Counted from the stretch's first letter, positions 10,630-21,431 are shown. The stretch: 64,000 nt of DNA from Taxillus chinensis (GCA_023512835.1 CM042084.1:52925531-52989530), one strand, 5' to 3'. Made by a program: numbers and translations. The notes: generated by a model not told the origin, from the sequence alone.

Positions 10630-13600
10630 ATGCCAAGTCTGATATCCTCCTCAAACCCCACTCTCCTGGTCACCGAAAGGTCCTTCATCAACACTGCTGC
10701 TTTCACCCCCGTCCTCGTCAGGTTTTCATCCTCGCCGGCGGCGACTTTCACCGTGGAATGCAGTGGTAGTAACATCAACAGCAGCTCGGAGCAGAGCGAG
10801 GCTGCCGATGGTGGATTGAAGGAAGCTTTGTCTGGCATGGTCTCCGGGCGAGTGGAGGAGCTGATGCACAGAGAAGAGAACAGGGGCTTGCTGGAGGGGT
10901 TGAACAGTGCGGCGCAGAGAGTGGAGAGGGCGAAGATGGAGCTTGCGGAGATCGAAAAGCAAGAAATTGAGGCCAAGCTTCTGAGGAATTACGTGGAACA
11001 GCTTGAGGTCAAAGTTTCCGAGGTTTGTTCCTCTTTCGATTCTGGTTCTTCAATACGTAAGAATTTTTTCTCTTTTTCCATATCAGCATCAACTAAATGC
11101 ACAATTTAATTTATTGACCAACATTCTAGATTATAAGGTTAACGTAACACGCACAAAAGTGTGGACTGTATACTCTTCTAGGGACCACGTCGTGTCTATG
11201 GACCATGATTCTTCTGTCCTCAAATTTCGAAGCCTAAATAACTCTCATGCTGATAGACACCAAAATGAAGTAATGAACTATATTGCGGGTGCTATCTTTA
11301 ACTTTTCACCTGGTTGGTATATATGTATAAACTTTTCAATATGAACCATGGCATATCAACTTCCAATGTTTGCAATCACAAATATAAGGTTCCATGGAGT
11401 AAAATACATCTAAGTTAGGCCATAGTCACTACCACAATGGAATCATATACATAAACATGGTAAGGTCTAGAATAATACATTAGTAGATAGATGGCTCTGT
11501 GAGTCATCTATCTAAAACCCTGCACATAACCTAAATTCTCATGTGCTCAACTACCTAAAACCCTACACATAGCATGTATGTGCTAGCTAAGTTGCACCGG
11601 ACATTGACACGTGACACGCGATACGACACGGCACGATACGTCGATACGTAATTACTCAAAAAATTAAAATTTTGACACGTTACGATATGTTGATTAATAT
11701 ATATTTTAAATAAATAAACAAATAATAAAATTAATAACTAAATATAAGATGATGAATAAAAATATCATTCATTATTAAATAAATATTGTAATCTCAATTC
11801 TCAAATCAATAGTGACATATAAAGAATAAAATGATGAAAAATAGTCTCATCACTAATTATTAATATAAATTATAAACTCATCATTCACCACCAACATCAT
11901 CCCTAGAAATATTAGCCTCCATATCGGGCTCATCAAGTGAAAGATTTGCAATCTCAAGCATTCCAACATCTTCAAGTGAATTAAATGCATCACCACTAAT
12001 ATCTCACATGCTTGTCTCTCCTTTTATGTATTGCGGGGTCTTTCTTGATAGAAGATGAAGATTACTATGAATGAAAATCAAGTCTTCACGCGTTTTGGTG
12101 ATATCTTATTTCTTCTCATCGAGTGTACGAGTTATAAGTGCTCCAATTTTTTCTCGCACATGATGAAGAAGAAGAAGGTCAACTAACTAACCTCAAAGCT
12201 ATCTTTTGAAGTAATGGTGCACATGATCCATAAAGAAGCCACCAAGACTTGGGATCCATATTCCACCTATTTTGTATGGAATCAACATCTCTAAAACCCT
12301 CACTCTTGTCTATAAAGTTTACATACTCCAAGTTGACATTAGTGCGTTCTTCCAAATTGGGAAAATATTTCCTTAAGCATTTCATCCTTCCTTGGTTAAT
12401 GTCATTATCTTTGTGTGGAGGCACTCTGTTGGGATCTTCATTTAGCCATTCATCACTATAGTACCTTTGTAAGAAAAAAGATAATGTTAGATACATTTAT
12501 TAAAATAAAATTATATGTCAAAAAATATGAAATTATAAATGTTACCTAGGATTCAAAGCATGAGCCAAACAATATAGCGGAGTGCTGTTTTTGGTCCAAC
12601 GATCCACAAGAATTGTATACACCACTTCATAGAAGATAGATTCTTCATTTAGTCTTTTCCCTTCGTGGTGATATATAACTTTCTTTACATTTTCAATCAT
12701 TACATCCCACATATCATAAACTAAGTGTAGGCAAGGCCTATCAGTATCACAAAGTCGAAGCATGTCATAAATTGGAGTTGTGAAAGAAAGAATATAGTCA
12801 ACTTATTCTCACCACTCATCCTCTAAGACTTTATCTTTAATAAACCTTGCCTTTACCACATTATCTTCCTTATAAACACTCCATTTATCACTAATAACCA
12901 TGGCTTGAAGACCACTTTTAATGAGTTTAAACTTCCTTAGCATCACAATCACAGAAGCAAAACGTGTTTCAGCAATAACATGTAACTTTAAGTTAACAAA
13001 TTCATTGAACATTGTCAATCTCATTGAATGGTTCATGATAAAATTCTTGATAAATGTAATATCCTCAGCAATTTTTGTAATCCAGTTGCAACTATCATAA
13101 GCAAGTTGATTATTCTCCGTATTTTTTGGTGCACAAATATTCTTCAAAGCAAGGTTAAGAGTGTGTACCACACAAGGTGTTCAAATGATAGATGAAAACT
13201 GTTGCTCAATGAGTTTCCCTGCACTCTTGCAATTTGAAGCATTGTCAGTAATGACTTGAGTAACTTTTTCATGTCCAACCTCATTTATTACCTCTTTCAT
13301 CAAGTTAGCAATGAAAAATTTATATTTAACTTCTCTTGAACAATCAACTGCTTTTAGAAATATAACATCAGTATCACACATTGCAATAAAATTGATAAGA
13401 GGTTTCCTTTGTGAGTCACTCCATCCATCACTTATAATACTCACACTTTTGTCCTTCCAACCTGATCGAATTGTTGATAACAACACATCAACATTATCCT
13501 TCTGTTTTTGCAGAAGAGTAGTCCTCAACTTATTATACCCAGGTGTCACATAACCTACAATATTATGATTAGCAGCATAGGCATAAGAACTTTGAAAATA

Positions 13601-16600
13601 TGGATTCCTTGCTAAGTTAAATGGCAATCCCCGGTGAATAAAACATCCTAGCAATCTCATGATCCAAATGATCTCTCCCACATAAATTAAATGCATTCTC
13701 AATAGCACTTTTATCCAAAATTTTTCTCTTTTTTGAATCAAATAAGGAACTAGGAGGCAAGGGTACATTCTTGTTGCATTTTCTCTCTCTTTGTTTTACT
13801 TGTTCTTCTAAATTTTGCATCTCCAATACATAATTCTTTGTTACTTTTTTGCAAGCTCCAATCCCTTGTTTGAGAATACTCAATAAATGAGCTCTCACTC
13901 TAGTATAAGAACTTCTGCATTCTTGATTACAAAATTTGCATTTCTAACGCACATTTCCTCCATCCTTATTACAACCATCTAATCTTTCAACAAATCTCCA
14001 CAAAGGCTTTTTTGGATCATTATCTTCGGCTCGAACTGTATCATTATTACTAGTAATAGCATTGTCATTACTTGAAGAAGCCATTCTTAAAAAAACATAA
14101 TATAAATTAGTAATATATTTTTTAACAAACTATATGCATTATGCATATACAGTGAAATATGATATATTAAAGTATCATACAAAATCAATTATAAATTAAT
14201 TCATATTTCATTGAAATATTATATGATACAAAAAAAGAAAAGGAATTCGAACCGAAGTTGCACAAGTTTAAAAGAAGTATTATTATATTTATACATAATA
14301 TCTTAAGATTCTTATGTCTGAACAAATATTGTGTAATAAATTGACATTGTCATCTTGTGTGGTGAGGCAAAATCCACGATTCCATGATTCCAACATTAAT
14401 ATTTCTTAAAAAGTAGTGCTTTAGCTTTACAAATTACAATCATATTAATATTATAAATTATATAAGCAATGGCAAGTTGGCAACACGCAACAGGCAATGC
14501 AAGTTGCAAAGTCAACAACAAAACAGATCTCATCTTACGGAGGAAGAGTTCAATCGTCGGCCAGCCGGCACAGAGCAGAGTGCAACACTGCAACGTCGTG
14601 GGGTGAGGTCGACGGCGAGAGAGGGAGAAGAACTCTAGCAGCAGGCAGGCAGGCAGCAGCGGGAGACGAGACGAGGTCACGAGGGGACTGACGGGCGACG
14701 GCCTACGCTGCTACGCAAAGCAAGTATTATAAATTATCAAGCTCATTTAAAAAAAGGAAAGAAGAAGCCTTCCGCACGTATCGGAAGGAACGATCCGCGT
14801 ATTGACAGTGTATCAGCATATTAAAATTTGTTGATTCATTTTATCCGTATCCCGGACGTATGCACAGCGAATCATTTACATGTCCGTGTCGAGCACGTAT
14901 CTGACACCTCTTTGAGGGCAAATTACCGTATCCGTGCAACATAGTGTGCTAGTATATCCTATTAATGCAACTTTTACAAGCAGTACCCAACAATGAAACA
15001 CGATAAAGACAACCAACTATAATTGTAACACATCAACCAAACCTATGAAAGCAATAGCTCGGGATCATTGGCATCTGTGATTGGCTAGATTATTAGGGAA
15101 TTATTGGCACTTGTATGGCCAATTGGGCCTATGAGTCTTACCATACTCAAACCTGGCTAATTATAGTTTAAACAAGTTCACATAATGCCACGAGGATATG
15201 CCTCTTAATTCTGTCAGAAGTTGCAGTTCAAAGCAGAGGCATGGTTTACAACATTGTCGTGTTCCAAAAGAAAATAAAGAGAATATGTTATTTTTAATGG
15301 AGAATGTAATTCATAGAGTAAAATTTAGAGTAATGGATTGGAGATGATAATTAAAAACTATTTTATTTTAGTGTAAAAATTATAGTAGAATGGAGTATTG
15401 GATTGAGGATGCTCTTAGTTATGCTTTATCTTATTTAATTATTGTATTTTGTTTGGTTCTTACCTGACTGTTGTATTTTAGTAAGACTTAACTCTATTCG
15501 TTTTCTTCGCTCATAATAAAGTCATCTTTATACCAACAAAAAATAAAATGTCAAAGTTAACCTCAAAACCATAGTTTTTTTATAATATTAATAATAATAA
15601 AGCCATATTGAATGATATGTTTGATATGCACTTGTTTGCCTCATTCATTTTTGTCCGCTTGTGCGATAATAAATGATAACATTAGAGCAGTAGTAATGGG
15701 CCAAAATTTCTAAAAACAGTTCTACAATCAACTCATAAATTTGGTGACGTCTGGCTAAATATTATTTTAAATTAAATTTATCGTTCCTTCTCTCTGTCAC
15801 ATCACCAAATGAACTAAACCATACTCTTCACCATCTCCCAACCGCAACACCAAAGGAGCTCAACCCATTGCACTGTATGAAACCCTCTCCGTCATCTCCC
15901 GGTTGCAGGACTAGTGAGCCTTGGAACACCAATGAGATCTGTTTTTTTTTAAAAAATTTTTGAACCTAGCTGGTGAAATCTGGCAAAACAATGCTTCAAA
16001 CATGGGGTGAATGATCTAAGCTAAGGAACACATCTAATGATTATAAATCCGAGGACCGAAATCACAACAATAGTTCGCAACCACTCGATCATCTTCGCCT
16101 TTCTTCAATGACTTCAGAGAGCATCAGAAACAACACTGACAACCAGATTATGAGCTTGCTGTCGTGTCGGCGCTAAAGTGTTTTTCCTCCCTCCAGACCA
16201 CCTTCTAGACCCTTCAAATCCACTGCCTCATATTGAAATCTGGCCTCAACTCCAACATTTGCATGTAGAACAGCTTGATTAATGGGTATGCAAAATGTGG
16301 GTTCATTTCAAGTTGCTCGGATGATGTTTGATTCGTCTGCTGTGTTGGATTTTGTGTTTTCTAATATTATGCTATCTAGGTATGATAGATCGGGTGATTA
16401 TGCGATGCCCACCAACTGTTTGACAAAATGCCTAGGAGAGGCTGTGCTTTCTATGGGACTATAAAAAGTTTAAAATCAATGTTTTAATATAATATTTAAA
16501 AAAAATTTAAGCCTTTTTTTTGCAGTTAAAACTATAATTTGGCTAAAATAACTAAAGGTAAAAAATTATCATATAATAGGCTAGCTAAATGAATAGTAAA

Positions 16601-18478
16601 TTTAGCTTTTAACTAAATGTCTCTTTAAATTTGGAGAGGTTTTTTTTTAGTTAAATAATATTATATTATTATTTTATTTTTAAAATCAAATTATGATAGC
16701 TAATAAAAAAATAAAGAGACCTAATTTTTTAAATAATAAAATTAATATTTTATTAGAATAGCTAAAATTTTGTTGAGTTTAATATTTGAGGTTGTAAAAA
16801 GTGGCTAATTAAAGTTTATAAAAATAATTTTTTTTAAGCTAAATTTTAGTTAAAGTATATTGAGACTACTACTAATGCTCATGACTACTAAAATTTGTAA
16901 AAAATAATTTTTTAGTTAAATTTTAGTTAAAGATTATCGAACCAACTACTAGTACCCCTAAGAGTACTCACAGGTAGAATAGAAAATGTTTTAACAAATT
17001 TGACTAGTCAATAGCTTGAAGTTTGAAATTTTAACAAAATTTATAATCAAAACATAGATTTCAAATCGAATTTGTGACTAATATTATTTCATGTAGATAA
17101 ATTTGTTGAAATATTTGGTTATTTCATTGTGGGTGCTCTAAAAGGTTATTCTTTTGCTCTTTCAAACCGGTAGATTCTGATGTTGCACCCTTGCAACCTA
17201 GGGCAATCTTTAATGAAATAATGGATTTATAACCATGCCATTGCACCCTCATTTTGGAAAGTGGCAAACTCTTATGTTTTTCATGCTTTTTAGTTTTGAT
17301 CGTTTGAGTTGTCTCACCCTTTGTCCCAATTAAGGTCAACTGACAGCATTTTGTTAATGAAATTTGATGTACCGATGTCATTTTAAGCTTCAAATGCAAG
17401 AAGGCACATTTGCTCATTCCATTTTTCTCCGTATATCCTAACTTGTCTGGCTCTTTTGTACGTCTAAATCATATATTTTTGGATTATTTCATAATTATTT
17501 AATTTCAAAAACAAAGTGAACATATAAGTGGGTTTGCAAACTTTCATGATTTTTTTCTAATGTAGAATTTCCTCCATTGATACTTGAAAATTTGGGTGCC
17601 CTCGAAAAGTGGCTAGAGTTTTAATGCTTTGATCAAGAAGCTCCACATGACGTAATTATATGGCAATATACTGCTATACTTAATTTTCATGGTCTTTGTC
17701 ATGAACACAATTTAATCTTTTATTGAATCATGTAATTTTTTTTGAACACCTCATACAACACATAATAAGTTACATAGGCCACACATTCTCTCTCTCCATT
17801 TTGCTAATTATATTTAATCATGTAAACATTCAAGATTAAAGAATGTGAGAAGCATATACTAGAAGCAAGAATGATGGTTGAAGAGGCAGAACATTCACTA
17901 AGTATCGATGGAGTCTTAGCTGAAGATGTTATTATGAAAAAATCAGTGGAGGAAATCGACAATGATGAAGAAAGATTGGAGTCAGTGAAAGCAGCCCTTG
18001 TATCTGCCCTATTAGGCATGTTTGCAGGGCTCCCTATATCTCTCACACATGCTACTAGTAGTTCTGAACTAATACTTGTTTCAGCAGTCACTTTCATCAG
18101 TTGTGCATTATTTGGAATCACCTTTCGATATGCAGTAAGACGTGATTTAGACAATGCTCAGCTCAAAACAGGAATAGTTGCAGCTTTTGGCTTTGTTAAA
18201 GGTTGTGTTATAATTATTTATGAACATTAGTTTTTTTTTTCAGTTTAGTTTTTTTCCTGACGGAACGTAAATTTATGTTGCAGGTCTTTCTAAATTGGCT
18301 GCACCTGCAGATGTGGACACAGAATTTATTATCAAATGCATTTGGCAGTTCAATTTATGTATTTGAGAATCTCATGATCTTTGTCTGTGCTGCCGTTGGT
18401 TTGGATATCTGCTTTAAGATGAGGCTTTTAAGCCCTTTCCCCATTAACAAATCAATGTCAGGCTCAGATGTTAGCTAA
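10630..18478 (+). CDS. Three-exon host gene, putative plastid-targeted membrane protein
   Basis: Exons: 10630-11022, 17835-18201 and 18284-18478. Exon 1 ends VKVSE at GAG|GTTTGT. Exon 2 begins TTCAAG|ATTAAAGAA and ends GTTAAAG|GTTGTG. Exon 3 begins GTTGCAG|GTCTTT. Residues 1-45 are rich in Ser, Thr and Arg with few acids, like a chloroplast transit peptide. Residues about 75-175 are a Glu/Lys-rich coiled coil crossing the exon 1/2 join in frame. Exon 2 then has hydrophobic segments ALVSALLGMFAGLPISL and LILVSAVTFISCALFGITF, and exon 3 has ENLMIFVCAAVGLDICF. It resembles conserved plant plastid proteins of unknown function (recollection, not a search). Exon 3 needs a one-base frame change at about 18325-18345 to join GLSKLAAPADVDTEF to FGSSIYVFENL. 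The very long intron 1 carries a hAT transposon. Confidence 0.72.
11587..14944 (-). mobile_element. hAT DNA transposon (3358 bp) in intron 1
   Basis: Terminal inverted repeats start CTAAGTTGCAC on the left and read CTATGTTGCAC from the right. The element is flanked by a perfect 8-bp target-site duplication TGTGCTAG (11579-11586 and 14945-14952), the size expected for hAT. Subterminal regions contain many short GACACG/ATACG words, as in other hAT elements where the transposase binds. The coding strand is minus. The transposase carries nonsense and frame changes, so the element is not autonomous. Confidence 0.92.
11990..14084 (-). pseudogene. hAT transposase, degraded
   Basis: Start ATG at 14084 (MASSSNDNAITSNNDTVRAE). 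A BED zinc finger follows with WRFVERLDGC and KCKFCNQECRSSYTRVRAHL. A DUF659-type block has SIISDGWSDSQRKPLINFIA and VTQVITDNASNCKSAGKLI (13600-13190). Then come VVHTLNLALKN (13150) and later hAT blocks such as LVDRWTKNSTPLYCLAHALNPR (12610-12545) and YYSDEWLNEDPN (12455). A dimerisation-type end follows, with VHSN-like SNLHLLSRKT near 12060. Breaks: TAG in the BED finger where Trp is expected (about 13945), TGA where Trp is expected before TPCVVHT (about 13178), a frame shift near 13625, and interruptions near 12800 and 12540 that could be introns. Confidence 0.88.
14953..15682. other. Intron 1 sequence without recognised features
   Basis: AT-rich DNA with no open frame of note and no repeat structure that I can support. 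Confidence 0.5.
15683..16885 (+). mobile_element. Possible non-autonomous element carrying a PPR fragment
   Basis: The left end reads GAGCAGTAGTAATGGG and the right end, reversed, GAGCATTAGTAGTAGTC, suggesting imperfect terminal inverted repeats about 1.2 kb apart. Both sides are very AT-rich, with repeated TTTTAGTTAAA and TTTAGC words, whereas the centre (about 15830-16460) is GC-richer and includes PPR-coding sequence. No convincing target-site duplication was found, so the element call is tentative. Confidence 0.35.
16130..16462 (+). pseudogene. PPR-gene fragment
   Basis: Read in three frames, the stretch gives DYELAVVSALK, LQIHCLILKSGLNSNI, INGYAKCG, ARMMFDSSAVLDFV, YDRSGDY and FDKMPRRGC. 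These follow the order of plant PLS-class PPR proteins (the QIH...KSG, LINGYAKCG and QLFDKMP motifs). Several frame shifts and stops mean it cannot encode a protein. Such proteins act in organellar RNA editing or processing. Here it is a captured or relict fragment inside the intron of another gene. Confidence 0.65.
16961..17139. mobile_element. MITE-like inverted-repeat element
   Basis: The left end AGAGTACTCACAGG and the right end, reversed, AGAGCACCCACAATG form imperfect terminal inverted repeats about 180 bp apart, with TA on the outer side of each. The interior is AT-rich and non-coding. Size and ends fit common plant MITEs, but only one copy is in view. Confidence 0.4.
17140..17834. other. 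End of intron 1, no recognised features
   Basis: AT-rich DNA up to the exon 2 acceptor TAAACATTCAAG. A minus-strand open frame at 17124-17417 matches nothing I know and is probably chance. Confidence 0.5.
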
Positions 18479-19022
18479 AGATGGACACTCAATTATAGGC
18501 TATAATATTTAATAAGCTTGGATTACGTTTTTCGTTGACATGAAGTAGCATTTGCATTTGGTCAATAAATTCGTCAATTTCTTACATGACATTATGTCGA
18601 CCGGATATGAACCCAAAGCCGATTCCGTTGCTCCATCACCAGCTACCAAAGCAGCCCACCACCCTTCACCCACATCAAGCCAGATCCTGCCATTGCATCC
18701 TTTTCCACTGGCGCTGCATCCCCGATCCATTGCCTTGGCCATTGCAGTGCATCAAAGTTTTCTTTATTTAATTTTTTTGCAGTCTCTTCAGATCAAATAC
18801 AGTGGTATTTTTATCAATAACAAATTTCTTTTCCCGATCTGATGCATTTTGTGAGCCAAATCTACCTTGGCGAATTATTTATTGAATGCCGGAAGTGATT
18901 GGAATTGAAAGCGCAGCCAGTGTGATTTAGGTTGACAAGAAGTTTTTTCCCCGAGAAAGAGTAAGGGCGAGCAAATTTAAAAATAATTTTTTGATGTTTT
19001 GATGTCTGGATATTTAATTTTC
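18479..19022. other. 3' flank of the plastid-protein gene
   Basis: Likely 3' UTR and intergenic DNA. It contains a Pro/His-rich open frame (18552-18842) with no family signature. No clear polyadenylation signal stands out beyond AATAAA-like words in the AT-rich part. Confidence 0.4.
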
Positions 19023-19123
19023 CCAAGTTAGTAAGCCTAAAATAAGGGTATAAATATGAGCAAGTCAAATGCAAGTTTTCCATGATTTGTCTAGGAATTC
19101 CAAGTTAGTAAGTCAAATGCACT
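19023..19123. repeat. Patchwork filler sequence left of element B
   Basis: Positions 19084-19102 repeat exactly 28442-28460 at the start of the duplicated unit (GATTTGTCTAGGAATTCCA). The next bases, 19100-19112, repeat 19023-19035 (CCAAGTTAGTAAG). The next, 19110-19121, repeat 19062-19073 (AAGTCAAATGCA). Short direct copies of nearby DNA joined end to end are the signature of templated insertions at a repaired double-strand break. Confidence 0.7.
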
Positions 19124-19212
19124 TGTAAGGACCCGTACCTTGAGTTAGTCAGTTTTGCCCCCTGAGTAGAGTTTTTCTAGATTTTGACCTAGTAAATGGA
19201 CTCCAATGAATT

Positions 19213-19421
19213 CACGTGCAAAAGGAAAGATGCTTAGAATGATGTCCTCTATCTACCACAGAAGTTTCAGGCCAAATGGACGTGTGTGTGAGGTGCACGT
19301 GATATGGGTCCAATTCACGTGCAAGTGTAATTGTCTTCTAAATGATGCAAGGAGGCTAGGGGTGAAGTTTGAGAGCATTTGGAGTTCATATGGAGTTGCA
19401 CGTGAATTGGGAATTCACGTG
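19213..19421. promoter_or_regulatory. Cluster of five G-boxes in the B LTR
   Basis: CACGTG occurs at 19213-19218, 19296-19301, 19316-19321, 19399-19404 and 19416-19421, mostly as TTCACGTGCA or its reverse. G-boxes are known binding sites for plant bZIP and bHLH factors. The cluster lies about 200-410 bp upstream of the TATA box and is repeated in the 3' LTR (about 26644-26854). Confidence 0.65.
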
Positions 19422-19553
19422 CAAATTGGCGTGCAGGCATATTTTTGCATGGTTCCCTTGGTTTTGACATTCTAAGGAACTTTCTCCAAAGGACCATGTT
19501 GAAATTCTGAGTATTTTGGCCTGTATGGGTGCGGAAAGGTGCTAACGTGTGTG

Positions 19554-19612
19554 ATCAAAACTACGTCGTTTTGATCCTGGGTTTCACTTAATCAAAACTA
19601 CGTCGTTTTGAT
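19554..19612. promoter_or_regulatory. Paired 22-bp ACGT palindromes upstream of the B TATA box
   Basis: Two identical 22-bp sites (19554-19575 and 19591-19612) have arms ATCAAAAC and GTTTTGAT around a TACGTC core, 37 bp apart. The second ends 12 bp before the TATA box. The 3' LTR has the same pair. Element C carries two matching sites in its LTR at a comparable place. Confidence 0.6.
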
Positions 19613-19624
19613 GTGGATGGTATC

Positions 19625-19632
19625 TATATAAG
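19625..19632 (+). promoter_or_regulatory. TATA box of the B 5' LTR
   Basis: TATATAAG followed by GGGTTC and a GAGAGAGA leader. The 3' LTR counterpart is at 27057-27064. Confidence 0.65.
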
Positions 19633-19968
19633 GAGGGCTTGAGTTTGAGTTTAGGGTTCTTGTGTTCCTTTGCTGCAGCTGCTGCCTGAGAGAGAGAGAG
19701 AGAGCTAGAGAGAGAGGGAAGGGGAGTTTTGGTTCTTCTGCCGGAGCATCTTGCGTGGGGAGGACGGCGTTTGGCGCGGGAGCAAGGAAGATCTGTTTTA
19801 AGGTAGGGGTTCTGTTTCTTCCTAAACCCTCCTCTGTCCTAGGGTCCTAGGGCGATTCTGGGTCGTATCTGTTTATATATTTATATGTAAATTCATATAG
19901 GTGTGATCTCCTATATGAATGTTGGCCTTCAATGGCGTGTTGTTTGGATATATGTATATATGCCTGCC

Positions 19969-20128
19969 AAGTGTTTGACATAATGCCGTGTGAGGCTGTG
20001 CATGTTATGTGTTTGAGGTAATGCCTGGTGAGGCCGTGCATGTTATGTGTTTGAGGTAATGCCTGTGAGGCTGTGCATGTTATGTGTTTGAGGTAATGCC
20101 TGTGAGGCCACGCACGTCCAGTGTGTTA
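19969..20128 (+). repeat. Minisatellite 1 in the B LTR (about 37-bp unit)
   Basis: About four units of the pattern TGTTTGAGGTAATGCCTG followed by TGAGGCCGTGCATGTTATG. The same array occurs at about 27405-27560 in the 3' LTR. Confidence 0.8.
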
Positions 20129-20268
20129 GATTATGTCCTGTGTGGCTGGGTTTATGAGCTTGTGGATATATGCATGCTAAGTGTTCGATGTTATTCCTGT
20201 GTGATTGAGCATACTAAGTGTTTGATGTTATGCCCGTATGGCCATGTGTCTTGTGTGTTTGCTTGTAC

Positions 20269-20522
20269 ACCCGGTGGTGTGGAAGCCCGGGACTGTTTTG
20301 TGGAACCCGGTGGTCGTGGAAGCCCGGGACCGTTTTGTGGAACCCGGTGGTTGTGGAAGCCCGGGACCGTTTTGTGGAACCCGGTGGGTGTGGAAGCCCT
20401 GGACCGTTTTGTGGAACCCGGTGGTTGTGGAAGCCCGGGACCGTTCTTGTAACCCGGTGGTTGTGGAAGCCCGGGACCGTTATTGGAAACCCGGTGGTTG
20501 TGGAAGCCCGGGAGTGTTTATG
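20269..20522 (+). repeat. Minisatellite 2 in the B LTR (36-37-bp unit, 7 copies)
   Basis: Seven units of ACCCGGTGGTTGTGGAAGC plus CCGGGACCGTTTTGTGGA. The 3' LTR has six (about 27702-27920), so the arrays differ in copy number. Open frames through it (WKPGTVLWNP-type repeats) are a by-product of the 37-bp period and not evidence of a protein. Confidence 0.88.
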
Positions 20523-21023
20523 TACCAGCCCGTGTATGATTGCATTTGCTATTATAGCCTGTAATTACATCTGGTGGAATAATTGTAACACGACACAACA
20601 CTTGTACACAAGGCATGTAGATATTAGGTGCATGGGATGGGTTGGGGAGACATGATCCCTACTGAGCTGTGGTTGCTCACCCCTCCTACCATGTTGTTTT
20701 CTTTACAGGAACCTACAGGCGTTAGGTGGGAACACCAAGGTGGAAGACCATCTCCATTTTATTGTTTATTTCAGTAATGTAATTTTATGATTTATATAAC
20801 CCCAGGGTGGGAAATGTACTAAGGGATTGAATTGTAATAAGGAACATGGTTGTTTTGTGAACCTTTGATATGTGGAATTAAATAAAGATGTGGCTTGTTT
20901 GATTTATTGTAATTGTTAGACTTGTTTGTGGCATCCAGTAATCCAACCCCTTTGCCCTCCGTGTGGGTGAATGGGGAGTCACGTACCGGTTTCCTCGGGT
21001 TGGAAATCCGGGGCGTGACACTA

Positions 21024-21039
21024 TGGTATCAGAGCATGG
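21024..21039 (+). other. Primer-binding site of element B
   Basis: TGGTATCAGAGCATGG, three bases after the LTR end, complementary to initiator-Met tRNA as in element A. Confidence 0.92.
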
Positions 21040-21431
21040 TCTAGTTGGCCTAGGGTAGTGGGCGGACTTGGTTATCTTGAGTCCTTTGGAGGAGCCTGGA
21101 GGGACATGCCTGATCAACATGGTCCTCTTTGAGCCTCCAAGGTGTACTTAGGGTAGTCCAGTCTTGTGGTAGGATTTGCATGCATTGGCATTAGGGCACT
21201 AGTTGCATTTCTTTGTGAATGTATGCTAAACCTGTGGATAAGATCACATGATTAAGGGAAATGTGCAACTCGATTTGTTTGGCAATGTGTCTTGAACCGT
21301 GCAATGTGATTGGTGCAATGTATGTGTGTAATGTCATGTGTTAGTGAAATTTGATCAGTGGGGTAGAGGTAGTGACGCGATAGATTATAAAATTTGTTTT
21401 GACGTTGTGCTTCTTACTTCGAGTAGTAAGA

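Larger units (their letters stand above)
19803..20708 (+). other. Intron-like interval inside the B 5' LTR
   Basis: The donor-like TTTTAAG|GTAGGGG opens at 19803. The acceptor-like GCTCACCCCTCC, then TTGTTTTCTTTACAG, closes at 20708, making 906 bp. The 3' LTR copy runs from 27237 to 28106. Both minisatellites and many short upstream reading frames fall inside the interval. Confidence 0.55.
19124..21020 (+). repeat. 5' LTR of element B (1897 bp)
   Basis: Starts TGTAAGGACCCGTACC and ends GGGGCGTGACA. It contains five CACGTG boxes (19213-19421), two palindromic ACGT sites (19554-19575, 19591-19612), a TATA box (19625), a GA-repeat leader (19689-19717), a donor-like AAG|GTAGG at 19803, two minisatellites, and an acceptor-like CTTTACAG at 20708. 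Confidence 0.95.

Noticed and set aside
20269..20522. Regular 37-bp repeats resembling a CRISPR array or a repeat protein (WKPGTVLWNP...)
   Set aside because: The repeats are head to tail without unique spacers, and the same array is in both LTRs of element B. Open frames in several phases follow from the 37-bp period. It is an LTR minisatellite in plant DNA.
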